From PZPK01 sp963974595 (GTDB lineage: Bacteria > Pseudomonadota > Gammaproteobacteria > Pseudomonadales > Oleiphilaceae): DNA of 64,000 nucleotides. Each line of letters begins with the position of its first letter. Position 1 is the first letter of the stretch. Location: contig CAXBDA010000006.1 in assembly GCA_963974595.1 (NCBI GenBank), positions 1 to 64,000 on the forward strand. The letters run 5' to 3'. The notes below the pieces were generated by a model. That model ran no database searches, had not been told where the DNA came from, and saw only the letters and a program-made list of their open reading frames with translations. The translations under genes and the position numbers were made by a program. Positions 26,794 to 36,660 of this stretch are shown here, piece by piece.

Positions 26794-26994
26794 ATAATAT
26801 TAGGCTACACACAATAAAACAATATGAATACCGATTAAGGACAAGGATTTCGAGCTACATTACTATATTTTTATGATTATCGTCTTTTAAAAGTTGGTTT
26901 TTTTCAAAGATGATTTGGCGCACACATTAACAACTGTTAAAATCGCGCTCAATTTTCTTAATCACCTATAATTAACCGTATTAGGCGCGCCATC

Positions 26995-28059
26995 ATGACA
27001 AATTCCGACAAGTCAAATAAACCATCACTCAGCTATAAAGATGCAGGTGTCGATATCGACGCTGGCAATGCCCTAGTAGAAAGAATTAAAGGTGTCGCGA
27101 AAAGAACAAGAAGACCAGAAGTATTAGCCGGTCTGGGTGGTTTTGGTGCATTATTTGAACTACCAAAAGGCTATCAGGAACCCGTCTTAATTTCAGGTAC
27201 AGATGGTGTTGGCACAAAACTGAAACTAGCCATGGATCTTAAAAAACATGACACGATAGGTATTGACCTTGTCGCGATGTGTGTCAATGATTTAATCGTT
27301 GCTGGCGCAGAGCCCCTATTCTTTTTAGATTATTATGCAACAGGAAAGTTGAATGTAGATGTTGCTGCAAATGTCGTCGAAGGCATAGGCACTGGCTGTG
27401 AATTAGCAGGCTGTTCATTGGTAGGTGGTGAAACTGCTGAAATGCCGGGTATGTATGAAGGTGATGATTACGATTTGGCTGGCTTCTGTGTCGGTATTGC
27501 AGAAAAGTCGAAATTAATAGACGGCTCAAAAGTTAGCCAGGATGATGTTTTAATTGGTCTTGCCTCGTCTGGCCCCCACTCAAATGGCTACTCTTTGATT
27601 AGAAAAATCATTGAAGTCTCTGGCGCAAAACTAGACCAAAAATTGGGCGATACAGATCTGGCAAGCGCTTTGATGGCGCCCACAAAAATTTACGTAAAGT
27701 CGCTTCTTCAACTCATCAAATCATCTAACGTTCACGCGCTCTCGCATATCACGGGTGGCGGTTTACTCGAAAACATCCCACGCGTTCTGCCAGAAAACTG
27801 TAAAGCCGTCATAGATACTAACAGTTGGCAGCTTCCTGACATATTCAAGTGGTTACAAGAAGAAGGTAATGTTGAGTCTACCGAGATGTACCGCACCTTT
27901 AATTGTGGTGTCGGGATGATTATCTCTGTCCCATCAAACTCTGCAGAATCCTGCATCGAGACACTTACTTCCTTAGGTGAAACTGCCTGGAAAATTGGTT
28001 ATATTGCTTCGCGTCATGGGCAAGAAGAGCAAGTTGAATTTTCTGGGAATGATCACTAA
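26995..28059 (+). CDS. purM: Phosphoribosylformylglycinamidine cyclo-ligase
   Basis: PurM (AIR synthetase) closes the imidazole ring in purine synthesis, the fifth step. The 354-residue protein starts with LSYKDAGVDIDAGNALVERIK. It carries GTDGVGTKLK, IDLVAMCVNDLIVAGAEPLFFLDYYA, GGETAEMPGMY, GLASSGPHSNGYSLIR, and HITGGGLLENIPRVLP, all family landmarks. The length is normal. purN follows two bases after its stop, so the two form an operon. Confidence 0.98.
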   Translation: MTNSDKSNKPSLSYKDAGVDIDAGNALVERIKGVAKRTRRPEVLAGLGGFGALFELPKGYQEPVLISGTDGVGTKLKLAMDLKKHDTIGIDLVAMCVNDLIVAGAEPLFFLDYYATGKLNVDVAANVVEGIGTGCELAGCSLVGGETAEMPGMYEGDDYDLAGFCVGIAEKSKLIDGSKVSQDDVLIGLASSGPHSNGYSLIRKIIEVSGAKLDQKLGDTDLASALMAPTKIYVKSLLQLIKSSNVHALSHITGGGLLENIPRVLPENCKAVIDTNSWQLPDIFKWLQEEGNVESTEMYRTFNCGVGMIISVPSNSAESCIETLTSLGETAWKIGYIASRHGQEEQVEFSGNDH

Positions 28060-28061
28060 AA

Positions 28062-28730
28062 ATGGATGGCAATACACCTAAAATTGTTGTGCTTATTTCA
28101 GGAAGTGGAAGTAACTTACAAGCCATCATCGATGCGGTTTCGAATGAAGACTTTGAAGCTGAAATCGTTTCCGTCATATCAAACAAGCCCAATGTATTGG
28201 GCTTAGAAAGAGCATCGAAAGCAGGTATCCCGACGCATGTTATCGACCATAAAGAATACCCCCAACGGGAAGTATTCGATGCCCACTTACGCAAAGAAAT
28301 TGAACAGCATCAACCAGACTTAGTGATACTCGCTGGATTCATGCGGATACTCACAGCAGACTTTGTTAAGCGTTATGAAGGCAGAATATTAAATATTCAC
28401 CCTTCCCTTTTGCCTAAGTATCCCGGCTTAAAAACTCACCAACGCGCGATAGATGCAGGAGACAAAATACACGGCGTGACCGTGCACTTTGTGACAGCCG
28501 AGCTTGATAGCGGCCCTAACATCATCCAAGCCCGAGTAAAAACCTTTGAAAACGATACCACTGAATCCCTAGCGAGACGCGTGCAAGAACAAGAACATAT
28601 TATTTACCCAATTGCGGTAAAATGGTTTGTTGAAGGACGTTTGAAAATAACTGAAAACAAAGCCCACCTTGATAATGTAAAACTCCCCGATTCTGGCTTA
28701 GTGCTAGAAGCTGCTGAAACTCTCCATTAA
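28062..28730 (+). CDS. purN: Phosphoribosylglycinamide formyltransferase
   Basis: PurN transfers a formyl group from 10-formyl-tetrahydrofolate to GAR. The 222-residue protein starts with VVLISGSGSNLQAIIDA. It has LAGFMRILTADFV and the catalytic stretch NIHPSLLPKYPGL, which supplies the Asn and His. HGVTVHFVTAELDSGPNI supplies the catalytic aspartate. It is translated directly after purM. The stop is 18 bases from the end of the convergent dehydrogenase gene, and no clear terminator is seen there. Confidence 0.97.
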   Translation: MDGNTPKIVVLISGSGSNLQAIIDAVSNEDFEAEIVSVISNKPNVLGLERASKAGIPTHVIDHKEYPQREVFDAHLRKEIEQHQPDLVILAGFMRILTADFVKRYEGRILNIHPSLLPKYPGLKTHQRAIDAGDKIHGVTVHFVTAELDSGPNIIQARVKTFENDTTESLARRVQEQEHIIYPIAVKWFVEGRLKITENKAHLDNVKLPDSGLVLEAAETLH

Positions 28731-28748
28731 AAGCAGCTCTAGCTCTGT

Positions 28749-30017
28749 TTACTTTCCAGAGATACGATCCAAGAGCAAAACGGCCTCATCATACGACATA
28801 TACTTAGCAACGGCATAGGTCGAATTAGCCTCTTTGAATGCCTGCCGAATAATATCGTTATAGTCTTCCCTTTCAATCTGCGGAATGCTTGGCTTGATAT
28901 TTATCTGGACAATCAATTCTTTGACTGCATGAATCAATTTATCCGCTAAATGCTTATTTGAATCCCCCAAACTATTTAGCCCAAGGAAACTGGCTATTTG
29001 AGCCATTCTTTCGGCAGAAGCGTGTTTATTAAGTTCCAATATATAGGGCAAAACTTTAGCATTGGCTTCACCATGTGGTATGCCATACTTTGCACCTATC
29101 TGGTGTGCGAAGGCATGAACATAACCCAAGCCGGCAATATTAATGGTTAATCCACCATAATAAGAAGCTAAGGCCATTTTTTCACGCGCTTTGATTAAAT
29201 TGCCGCGTTTATAGACTTGAGGTAAATTTTCAAAGACCATCTGAATACCAGAGCGAGCATAATAATCTGACTCTTCGTTCGCCATACCACTTAGATATGC
29301 CTCAATTAAATGCGTTAATGCATCCATCCCTGTTGCTGCCGTAATCGGTGCGGGCAAACCTTTCATTAAGTCAGGGTCAAGCGCCGCAACAAGTGGAACC
29401 ACTTTAGTATCAATAATTAACTCTTTTTTATGCGTCACCGAGTCAGAGATAACGGCACCAATCGTTGCTTCTGAACCTGTTCCAGCAGTCGTTGGAATGG
29501 CAAAAAATGGCGCTGAAGGTTTTTTGCCTTTTAGAATACCTACAAGCTGCCTTGGTTCGACATTATTACTTGCTGCCAATGCAATGACTTTAGCAGCATC
29601 TATTGACGAGCCACCCCCAATGGCAAGAACAGAATCACAATTCTCAGCTCTATAGTGCTTCAAACCGGCTTCTACAACTTTAAATGTTGGATCCGGCAAT
29701 ACATCGGTAAATAAACTAAACTGCATGGACGATGCTTTTAGTTGTTCTAGAATAGCATCGAGCAAACCTAAGTCGTACAAAGCCTTATCTGTAACAATTA
29801 ACACTCGATTAAGACCAAACTGTGAGACGGTTTCACACAAGCTTAGAGAAGCCCCCCTACTCATAAAAATAGTTGGCTTAGGTATGTTCAATAAATAGGT
29901 TACAGCTTTAAGACCAGTCACGTAACCTGTTCCGACTAACTGGTTTTTAAAGCGTGAAAGTTTCAAGGTATTTATTATTTTAGTTTCAAGTTCATCCACT
30001 ATTTTGGGTATGTGCAT
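28749..30017 (-). CDS. Iron-containing alcohol dehydrogenase
   Basis: This 422-residue group III alcohol dehydrogenase has the NAD(P)-binding GGGSSIDAAK, PTTAGTGSEAT, and the metal-site region TGMDALTHLIEAYLSG with HAFAHQIGAKYGIPHGEAN, which supplies the Asp and His ligands. An N-terminal extension of about 35 residues precedes the catalytic core. GAGGAAATG sits just before the ATG. The physiological alcohol is not evident. It lies directly downstream of the ccm operon, 56 bases after ccmI, and may be read through from it, though no functional link is known. Confidence 0.93.
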   Translation of the reverse strand: MHIPKIVDELETKIINTLKLSRFKNQLVGTGYVTGLKAVTYLLNIPKPTIFMSRGASLSLCETVSQFGLNRVLIVTDKALYDLGLLDAILEQLKASSMQFSLFTDVLPDPTFKVVEAGLKHYRAENCDSVLAIGGGSSIDAAKVIALAASNNVEPRQLVGILKGKKPSAPFFAIPTTAGTGSEATIGAVISDSVTHKKELIIDTKVVPLVAALDPDLMKGLPAPITAATGMDALTHLIEAYLSGMANEESDYYARSGIQMVFENLPQVYKRGNLIKAREKMALASYYGGLTINIAGLGYVHAFAHQIGAKYGIPHGEANAKVLPYILELNKHASAERMAQIASFLGLNSLGDSNKHLADKLIHAVKELIVQINIKPSIPQIEREDYNDIIRQAFKEANSTYAVAKYMSYDEAVLLLDRISGK

Positions 30018-30073
30018 AGCATTTCCTCAATAATAAGTTTCTTATTTTTATATCTTATTCTTTTTAGATAAAC

Positions 30074-31378
30074 TTAATTGAGTCTATCTTGAATAACCAG
30101 CTCAATAGATTCCTGATTTATCGGGCTAAGATCGGCACTTACAGCTTCATAATCACCTGTCTGAGCAATCGGATTGCCTGATTTGGAAATTCGTGCAATC
30201 ACCATGACAGCCTGCGCCATAGAAATTTTGGCAATCGGTGCCATCGATTTTGAATCATCGAGCTTAATACTCAAAGGTAGCTCACCCACTGTATGACGAC
30301 TAACCGCTAAAGGCGCTTTAGATCCTGCTGACTGATCAACATTTTTTGCAATAATAAAGACCGTATCACTTGGTTCGAGCATATTTTTTATCGACTCATC
30401 GATAGACACACTCACATTTACCCAAGCTTCAGAAGCTGCAGGTACTTGTAAGCCCTCTAGATTTTCTTCTGGCAAGCCAAGCTGTGCATTAGCCCGCTGT
30501 ATACCTGCCTCAATGGATGCTCTCGCGGGATGCTCCGGATAAGTAGCTAATATTTTAAGCCAATAGTTTTTGGCCTCTAAAAACTGCTGATTCGAAAATG
30601 CATCAATAGCTAATAAACCGATGGAATTTAGTTCATTTTCATCCAGCGCTAATGCTTCCTGGATAGTTTGACTTACATCCGCCGTTAACTGACCTTCCGA
30701 TTGATAATACTGGGCCTGAGCAAGCAAACCATAAATAGGCGCAGGGTTCATATTTTGCTCTTGATAAATTCTGACGATCTGCTCATACGCCTCAACGGCT
30801 AAAACATAGCGTTGAGAGTTCATAGCTGAGCGCGATAAAAGCTGCCAACCTTCCAAATTATTGGGCGCAGCTTTTAGCTTGTCATATAACTGGTTCAGTA
30901 AAGCCGTCATATCACCTTGCTTGGCTAATTCTTTTGCCTGATTGAGCTCTTTTGCATTAAAGCCCATCGCATAATATTCATCAACAAGCGCTTTCGAACC
31001 ATTTTCCTGATACATCCAGACACTAAATACGATCACAAATATTAGCGATAAACCGACCATAGAATAGGCCAACACCTTATTACTGTGATTTTCTTGAATA
31101 TCATTTGAGCCTTGTTCTTTCACATCGTTAAGCAGGGCAAGTTCAAGTTCCTGCTTCCTTTGCTCATAAAGACTGTCAGATATTCGATCTTCAGACTTTT
31201 CAAACTCCAACTCAACTAAGCGTTCTTTAAATAAACTAACGTTTTCGTGCTCACGAGAAGCCTTAATCGAATCATCAGCATGAGGTTGTCCTCTAAAAAC
31301 AAATCGAATAACAGGCACTAGAAGGAACAAACAGGCTAAAACAGTGAGCAACGCAGAAACAATCCAGAAATTAATCAT
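30074..31378 (-). CDS. ccmI: Cytochrome c maturation protein CcmI
   Basis: CcmI is the apocytochrome c chaperone of the heme ligation complex. The 434-residue protein has two membrane segments (about 5-28 and 103-123), with a cytoplasmic helical loop (LVELEFEKSEDRISDSLYEQRKQEL) between them. A periplasmic TPR region follows (YDKLKAAPNNLEGWQLLSRSAM) and a C-terminal domain from about 315. This is the full-length architecture seen in proteobacteria with system I. It is the last gene of the ccm operon. Confidence 0.93.
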   Translation of the reverse strand: MINFWIVSALLTVLACLFLLVPVIRFVFRGQPHADDSIKASREHENVSLFKERLVELEFEKSEDRISDSLYEQRKQELELALLNDVKEQGSNDIQENHSNKVLAYSMVGLSLIFVIVFSVWMYQENGSKALVDEYYAMGFNAKELNQAKELAKQGDMTALLNQLYDKLKAAPNNLEGWQLLSRSAMNSQRYVLAVEAYEQIVRIYQEQNMNPAPIYGLLAQAQYYQSEGQLTADVSQTIQEALALDENELNSIGLLAIDAFSNQQFLEAKNYWLKILATYPEHPARASIEAGIQRANAQLGLPEENLEGLQVPAASEAWVNVSVSIDESIKNMLEPSDTVFIIAKNVDQSAGSKAPLAVSRHTVGELPLSIKLDDSKSMAPIAKISMAQAVMVIARISKSGNPIAQTGDYEAVSADLSPINQESIELVIQDRLN

Positions 31379-31430
31379 TCAATATTCTCATGTGTTTATA
31401 ATTCATAGAATAACCAGCAGATCGAGCAAG

Positions 31431-31904
31431 TTATTTTTTATCTTCATACTTTGCCAAGAGGCTTTTAACTTCTTCGGGAGACGGCTTTAACCTGTCAACT
31501 TCCTTCTTATTCAATCTTGCGAGGCTCAAAATAACAATAATGCCAACAAAAATAAGTATCCAGGGACCGTACCAAAGCATATAAGTTTCTGATGTTTTTT
31601 TAGGCTTATAAGTAACAAATTCACCAAAGCGGTCAATCATATAGGCCACAATAGACTCTTTATCTTTACCTTCTTTCAGTAAACGATGCACCTCTTTGCG
31701 CATATCAGCTGCAATAGGTGCATTAGAGTCTGCGATATCCTGATTTTGGCACTTTGGACAACGCAATTCCTTGGTTAAAGCAACAAAGTCGACCCGCTTT
31801 TCTTCATCATCAAAATCATAGACATCAATAGCCGCGAAAGACTGAGCTGAAAATAATAATATAACGAGTAATGGTATGATTTTAAGCACCGACTGCTCCA
31901 TCAT
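31431..31904 (-). CDS. ccmH: Cytochrome c maturation protein CcmH
   Basis: CcmH is a membrane-anchored thiol-disulfide protein that reduces apocytochrome c. The predicted start is the ATG at 31904 (157 residues); it overlaps the TGA of the upstream dsbE gene as ATGATG, a translational coupling signal. A signal segment (LKIIPLLVILLFSAQSFA) precedes the mature domain. The active motif LRCPKCQNQ is intact. A C-terminal membrane helix (WYGPWILIFVGIIVILSLARL) follows. Only the short CcmH domain is present, the TPR part being the separate CcmI. Confidence 0.95.
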   Translation of the reverse strand: MMEQSVLKIIPLLVILLFSAQSFAAIDVYDFDDEEKRVDFVALTKELRCPKCQNQDIADSNAPIAADMRKEVHRLLKEGKDKESIVAYMIDRFGEFVTYKPKKTSETYMLWYGPWILIFVGIIVILSLARLNKKEVDRLKPSPEEVKSLLAKYEDKK

Positions 31905-32419
31905 TTGGATAATTTTAAATAAAGAGGTTCTAAAATATTCTGCCATATTTTATCATCGACAACACCAACATGGCGAAAACGAACAAAGCCTTTTTTATCA
32001 ATTAAGTAAGTTTCTGGTGCACCGTAAACACCAAGATCAAAACCTAACTCTCCCTGTGGATCAAAGATATTAAATACATAAGGGTTACCCAGGCGTTCTA
32101 ACCAGCTTATCGCGGTAGGCCGCTCATCTTTATAGTTTAAACCCACTATTGGCACACCTTTATTAGCCAAGTCCACCAAATAACCATGCTCTGCGCGACA
32201 GGACGGGCACCAAGTAGCCCAAACATTAAGCAATATTACCTGACCCTTAAGGTCTTCTTGAGTAATTAACCTTGCTTCATCTAATAACGCAGAAAGCTCA
32301 AATTCAGGAACAGGATCATTTAACCTGGCTGTTTCTAATTTTGTTGGATCTTTTCCTATCGCTGTATATAAAACCAAGGCCAAGCCTAAAGCGATAACTA
32401 AGGGAATCCATCTATACAT
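31901..32419 (-). CDS. dsbE: Thiol:disulfide interchange protein DsbE/CcmG
   Basis: CcmG is a periplasmic thioredoxin-like reductant for the apocytochrome c CXXCH motif. The 172-residue protein has an N-terminal membrane anchor (residues 4-22) and the redox motif NVWATWCPSCRAEH, with the acidic GVYGAPETYLID cis-proline region typical of CcmG. It overlaps ccmH by four bases. A stem-loop lies between it and ccmF. Confidence 0.96.
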   Translation of the reverse strand: MYRWIPLVIALGLALVLYTAIGKDPTKLETARLNDPVPEFELSALLDEARLITQEDLKGQVILLNVWATWCPSCRAEHGYLVDLANKGVPIVGLNYKDERPTAISWLERLGNPYVFNIFDPQGELGFDLGVYGAPETYLIDKKGFVRFRHVGVVDDKIWQNILEPLYLKLSK

Positions 32420-32440
32420 ATAAATCTCATACTTTTATAT

Positions 32441-32473
32441 TGAGGCCTTTGTACAACGCTTATAAAGACCTCA
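32441..32473 (-). other. Intercistronic stem-loop between ccmF and dsbE
   Basis: A 10-bp stem (32441-32450 with 32464-32473) forms in the minus-strand transcript with one G-U wobble where the plus strand would have a mismatch. No U run follows, so it is not an intrinsic terminator. It could mark RNA processing or adjust expression of the distal ccm genes. Confidence 0.45.
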
Positions 32474-32489
32474 GATTAAACAAAAAAAG

Positions 32490-34430
32490 CTATTTTTTTC
32501 TATAGCGCTTATCCGAAACAGCTAAGATACCGCCCAAACCCATAATAAGCGAACCAAACCATATCCAGCGAATAAAGGGTTTAATCTGGATACGAACAGC
32601 CCAAGCGCCACCTTCCAGTCTTTCACCTAAAGCAACATAGAGATCTCGGGTAATACCGGGATCTATGGCTGCTTCAGTCATAGGCGTATTCTTTGCAAGA
32701 TAAATTCTTTTTTCTGGTTTTAGTGCTGCAATAAGCTTATTGGAATCTTTATCAAAGACCGAAAAATAAGCACGATCTGCAAGATAGTTAGGGCCCTCAA
32801 TTTTTTCCATTGACTCAAATTTGAATATGTAATTTTGCACTTGAGCCTGATCCCCGACACTTAAACGAATATCCCGTTCGTCAGATTCTATAGAGACCAT
32901 TGCCACGCCCAATAAAGTAATAGCAAAACCTATATGGCCTAACATCATTCCGTAATAAGCAGGTTTTAACCGCCTTAGGCCATAAACTAAGCCTTTACTA
33001 GACTTCGCCTTATCTAACATATCTTTGAGCGATATCAGAACAATCCAAGAGAAAAGAAATAAACCAACAAAAGCGCCGAAATGAAACTCACTGAATGCAA
33101 CAAACGGAGTAATCAGCGCGACAAGCACGGCAATGAAAGCAACAAGACGGAGTTTTTTAATAAAATACGCTGCAGTATTGTCTTTCCAACGAGAAATAAT
33201 ACCAAAACCCATCATAATACTCAGGACGGACATCAAGGGTACAAACAAAGCATTAAAATATGGTGGGCCAATTGAAAGTTTTGCTCCACCAATAAAATCC
33301 AACACTAAAGGATAAAGGGTGCCCAGCATCACGGTTACCCAGGCAACGATAAGTAGTAAATTATTGGTTAACAGGAAGGTTTCTTTCGACAATAAAGAAA
33401 AGTGTATACGACCTCTTACCTGAGGAACTTTATATGCATACAAAGAAAGCGAACAGACTAAGGTAATCGCTAGCAAACCCAAAACAAACTGACCTCTAGC
33501 AGGATCAGAAGCAAAGGCATGAACTGAAGTCAATACGCCTGATCTTACCAAGAATGTTCCTAGCAAACTAAGAGAAAAGCTCAGTATTGCGAGTAAAACA
33601 GTCCAACTTTTAAAGACGCCTCGCTTTTCAGTTGCCGCCAAAGAATGAATTAATGCCGCACCAACAAGCCAAGGCATAAAAGAAGCATTTTCAACGGGAT
33701 CCCAAAACCACCAGCCACCCCAGCCAAGCTCGTAATACGCCCACCAACTACCTAATGCAATACCAAAGGTTAAAAAGGCCCAGGCCACTGTGGTCCAAGG
33801 GCGCGACCATTTGGCCCAAGCAGCATCAAGTTGCCCCCCCAAAAGAGCCGCGATAGCAAAAGCAAACACCACAGAAAAGCCAACATAGCCCATATAGAGC
33901 ATAGGAGGATGAACAATTAAACCAAAATCTTGCAACAAAGGATTTAAGTCGGCACCATCAGAAGGAAACTGTGGTAAGAATCGATCAAATGGATTCGATG
34001 TAAGCAGAATAAAGAACAGAAAGCCAACGGCGATTAAGCCCATTACGGCTAAAACGCGTGCATAAACAATCAGAGGTAAAGACTTGCTAAAAAAGACCAC
34101 AGCCAGAGTCCAGCCTGACAGAATAAGCGCCCATAATAAAAGTGACCCTTCGTGACCACCCCAAATAGCACTAATTTTGTATTGAACAGGTAATAAACTG
34201 TTAGAATGATTAGCGACGTACTGAACAGAAAAGTCATCTTGTAGAAAAGCCATACCCAAAACGATAAAGCTGATTAGAATAAAAAAGAACTGTCCACTGG
34301 CCAAGGGTTTTGCCAGTCTCATCATCAAAGAACTATTGATGGAAGCGCCAACTAACGGCAGCGTGCCAAGTAAAATACTTAGAGCAAGCCCCAGTATTAG
34401 CGCAAAATGACCTAACTCCGGGAGCATCAT
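32490..34430 (-). CDS. ccmF: Heme lyase CcmF
   Basis: CcmF ligates heme to apocytochrome c and receives holo-CcmE. The 646-residue protein has about fifteen membrane segments. The tryptophan-rich WWD motif WGGWWFWDPVENASFMPW is intact, along with GGHEGSLLLW and the periplasmic heme-site region. The length is as usual (640-660). The ATG overlaps the ccmE stop by one base. Confidence 0.97.
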   Translation of the reverse strand: MMLPELGHFALILGLALSILLGTLPLVGASINSSLMMRLAKPLASGQFFFILISFIVLGMAFLQDDFSVQYVANHSNSLLPVQYKISAIWGGHEGSLLLWALILSGWTLAVVFFSKSLPLIVYARVLAVMGLIAVGFLFFILLTSNPFDRFLPQFPSDGADLNPLLQDFGLIVHPPMLYMGYVGFSVVFAFAIAALLGGQLDAAWAKWSRPWTTVAWAFLTFGIALGSWWAYYELGWGGWWFWDPVENASFMPWLVGAALIHSLAATEKRGVFKSWTVLLAILSFSLSLLGTFLVRSGVLTSVHAFASDPARGQFVLGLLAITLVCSLSLYAYKVPQVRGRIHFSLLSKETFLLTNNLLLIVAWVTVMLGTLYPLVLDFIGGAKLSIGPPYFNALFVPLMSVLSIMMGFGIISRWKDNTAAYFIKKLRLVAFIAVLVALITPFVAFSEFHFGAFVGLFLFSWIVLISLKDMLDKAKSSKGLVYGLRRLKPAYYGMMLGHIGFAITLLGVAMVSIESDERDIRLSVGDQAQVQNYIFKFESMEKIEGPNYLADRAYFSVFDKDSNKLIAALKPEKRIYLAKNTPMTEAAIDPGITRDLYVALGERLEGGAWAVRIQIKPFIRWIWFGSLIMGLGGILAVSDKRYRKK

Positions 34431-34900
34431 TATTTGTCAGCCTCTTTGTAATCTGTTGACGGGTAAGCACCTGCTTTTTCATGCTGAAGCGATTCAGCCA
34501 CCTCGGGTGGCATATAGTTTTCGTCATGTTTGGCAAGAACTTCATCAGCAATAAGTACATTATCAGAATTCAACTTACCCAAGGCAACAATACCCTGCCC
34601 CTCTCTAAATAAGTCGGGCAAAATACCATTAAATTCAACTTGAATAGTGGCATTGTAATCCGTTAAAGAAAACTTATTTGCCAAGGTATTAGGGTCACGT
34701 GAAACACTTCCTTCTACAACCATACCGCCTGCACGAATCCGAGAAGATTCTGGTGCTTCGCCTTTGGAGATTTGAGTAGGGTTATAGAATAAATTGATAT
34801 TTTCACTTAAAGCATATAATGCTAAAGCCATCACGACAGAAAAACCAAAAATTAAAAATAGAATCAAAATAAGGCGTTGTTTACGTTTAGGATGCATCAT
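34430..34900 (-). CDS. ccmE: Heme chaperone CcmE
   Basis: CcmE binds heme covalently in the periplasm and passes it to CcmF. The 156-residue protein has a basic N terminus and one anchor helix (RLILILFLIFGFSVVMALAL). The beta-barrel core includes IRAGGMVVEGSV. The heme-binding histidine lies in AKHDENYMPPEV. The length and motif are normal. Confidence 0.97.
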   Translation of the reverse strand: MMHPKRKQRLILILFLIFGFSVVMALALYALSENINLFYNPTQISKGEAPESSRIRAGGMVVEGSVSRDPNTLANKFSLTDYNATIQVEFNGILPDLFREGQGIVALGKLNSDNVLIADEVLAKHDENYMPPEVAESLQHEKAGAYPSTDYKEADK

Positions 34901-34906
34901 AATTCC

Positions 34907-35116
34907 TCAGGTAATACCTGTGCTATTTTCGTTCGAACTGAGACTTCTTTGTTTTCTTCGTTGTAATTGAGATAACTCTTTTATAATACTTTTCCGTTTC
35001 ATCAACGGTGCAGTCAGAGCTATAACGAAAACGCAAAGCCCCACGCCATAGGAAAGCCAGACATACAAACCATGACCTCCCATATTTATAAATGAATCAA
35101 AACTTTCAAAATTCAT
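34907..35116 (-). CDS. ccmD: Heme exporter protein CcmD
   Basis: CcmD is a small membrane protein that helps release holo-CcmE from the CcmABC complex. The 69-residue protein has FINMGGHGLYVWLSYGV, a family landmark, leading into a single membrane helix, followed by a basic cytoplasmic tail. It lies 6 bases before ccmE. Confidence 0.93.
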   Translation of the reverse strand: MNFESFDSFINMGGHGLYVWLSYGVGLCVFVIALTAPLMKRKSIIKELSQLQRRKQRSLSSNENSTGIT

Positions 35117-35177
35117 ATCACTATATACTCACATTCTTATTACGGTTAGCTTATGTAAGGCCTGCAATTATTTTTAG

Positions 35178-35915
35178 TTAGCCAGAGACTAAACGTTGAA
35201 CCCATTTCGTCTTACGCTCTCGCATTAAAATTTCATTACGCATTCTGAGCATCACAACGGCTGAAAAAAAACAATAAATACCTATTACCATAACTAGCAA
35301 AGGTATCCACATTTCAGGCACCATGGCCGGTTTTTCTGTTAACTTAAATGTGGCTGGTTGGTGTAGCGTATTCCACCATTCAACTGAATATTTAATAATG
35401 GGGATATTAACAACACCCACGAGCACCAATATTGCGGTAGCCTTTGAAGAGAGCAGAGTGTCTTCGATAGCTGTCTGTAAGGAAATAACCCCAAAATATA
35501 AAAATAACAACACTAACATGGCTGTAAGGCGAGCGTCCCAAACCCACCATGTCCCCCATGTTGGCTTCCCCCAAACAGCACCGGTAAAAAGCGCTAAAAA
35601 TGTAAATAAAGCACCTAAGGGTGCAGCCGATGTAATAAATACATCAGCCAATTTCATTTTCCAAACTAATGAAACAAGAGCGGAAGCAGCCATCATCAAA
35701 TAGCATGACTGTGCAAGAATTGCAGCAGGAACGTGCAAATAAATAATTCTAAAGCTATCGCCTTGTTGATAATCTTTAGGGGCAAAAATCAAACCCCAAA
35801 TTGACCCGATTACTAATAATGAGATACCAATAACGATAAACCATGGCAAAAACTTACCTGATATATCAAAAAACCATTTAGGAGAACCTAGTTTATGAAA
35901 AAATATCCACTTCAT
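35178..35915 (-). CDS. ccmC: Heme transporter/handling protein CcmC
   Basis: CcmC holds heme at its periplasmic face and loads it onto CcmE. The 245-residue protein has six membrane segments and the WWD motif WGTWWVWDARLTAMLVL. The conserved YLHVPAA and SVEWWNTLHQPAT regions carry the two histidine ligands. The length matches the family. Confidence 0.97.
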   Translation of the reverse strand: MKWIFFHKLGSPKWFFDISGKFLPWFIVIGISLLVIGSIWGLIFAPKDYQQGDSFRIIYLHVPAAILAQSCYLMMAASALVSLVWKMKLADVFITSAAPLGALFTFLALFTGAVWGKPTWGTWWVWDARLTAMLVLLFLYFGVISLQTAIEDTLLSSKATAILVLVGVVNIPIIKYSVEWWNTLHQPATFKLTEKPAMVPEMWIPLLVMVIGIYCFFSAVVMLRMRNEILMRERKTKWVQRLVSG

Positions 35916-35960
35916 ATCAGTCTTTTCGTAGCCTTAATAACCGTCAGATTAAGTTTATCT

Positions 35961-36659
35961 TTAATTCGAAACACTTAGTTTAATGGCAGCAGAAGTTGCA
36001 AAAGGTGCCAAGGTGATTGCCAGCATCAATAACATACCGAGTATTGCGAAATAGCCGTTTACTGAAGCGCCATCAATGCTCGCTTGGACAGCTCCGGTGG
36101 AAAAAATTAACACCGGAATGGTTAGTGGTAACACTAACAAAGACACCAAAACGCCACTGCTGCGCAAGCTTACAGTCAATGCAGCACCAATGCCACCGAT
36201 TAAGTTAATTACTGGTGTGCCCATAATTAAAGTTAATAATAAAACCGGTAGATGGTCAAAATCAAGATATAACATCACAGCAAGTAAAGGAGAAATAATG
36301 ATCAATGGCAAGCCGGTTAGCGTCCAATGCACAAAGAGCTTTACTAACATTATCAAATATAATGGCTGAGCACTTAAAACCAGCTGTTCCAAGCTCCCAT
36401 CCTCATAATCTTTCATAAAAAGATTATCTAAAGACAGCATACTAGATAATAAAGCACCTACCCAAACAACCCCAACAGAAGCCAGACTCAAAAATTTAGG
36501 GTCGGGGCTAACCCCCAAAGGAAAAAGAGCAATAATAATAGCAAAAAAAACTAAAGGATTAATAAATGCCTGGCGATGCCGGGACGCACCTAAATACTCT
36601 CGTACACAAACACGCTTCAATACTTGAATCAGGTTAATATTTTGCTGCATATCTGTCAT
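35961..36659 (-). CDS. ccmB: Heme exporter permease CcmB
   Basis: CcmB is the membrane subunit of the CcmAB ABC transporter. The start at 36659 gives 232 residues and lies one base after the ccmA stop; a longer frame would overlap ccmA. Six membrane segments are visible, with the family motif EDGSLEQLVLSAQPL and the GGIGAALTVSLR stretch. Confidence 0.95.
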   Translation of the reverse strand: MTDMQQNINLIQVLKRVCVREYLGASRHRQAFINPLVFFAIIIALFPLGVSPDPKFLSLASVGVVWVGALLSSMLSLDNLFMKDYEDGSLEQLVLSAQPLYLIMLVKLFVHWTLTGLPLIIISPLLAVMLYLDFDHLPVLLLTLIMGTPVINLIGGIGAALTVSLRSSGVLVSLLVLPLTIPVLIFSTGAVQASIDGASVNGYFAILGMLLMLAITLAPFATSAAIKLSVSN

Positions 36660-36660
36660 A

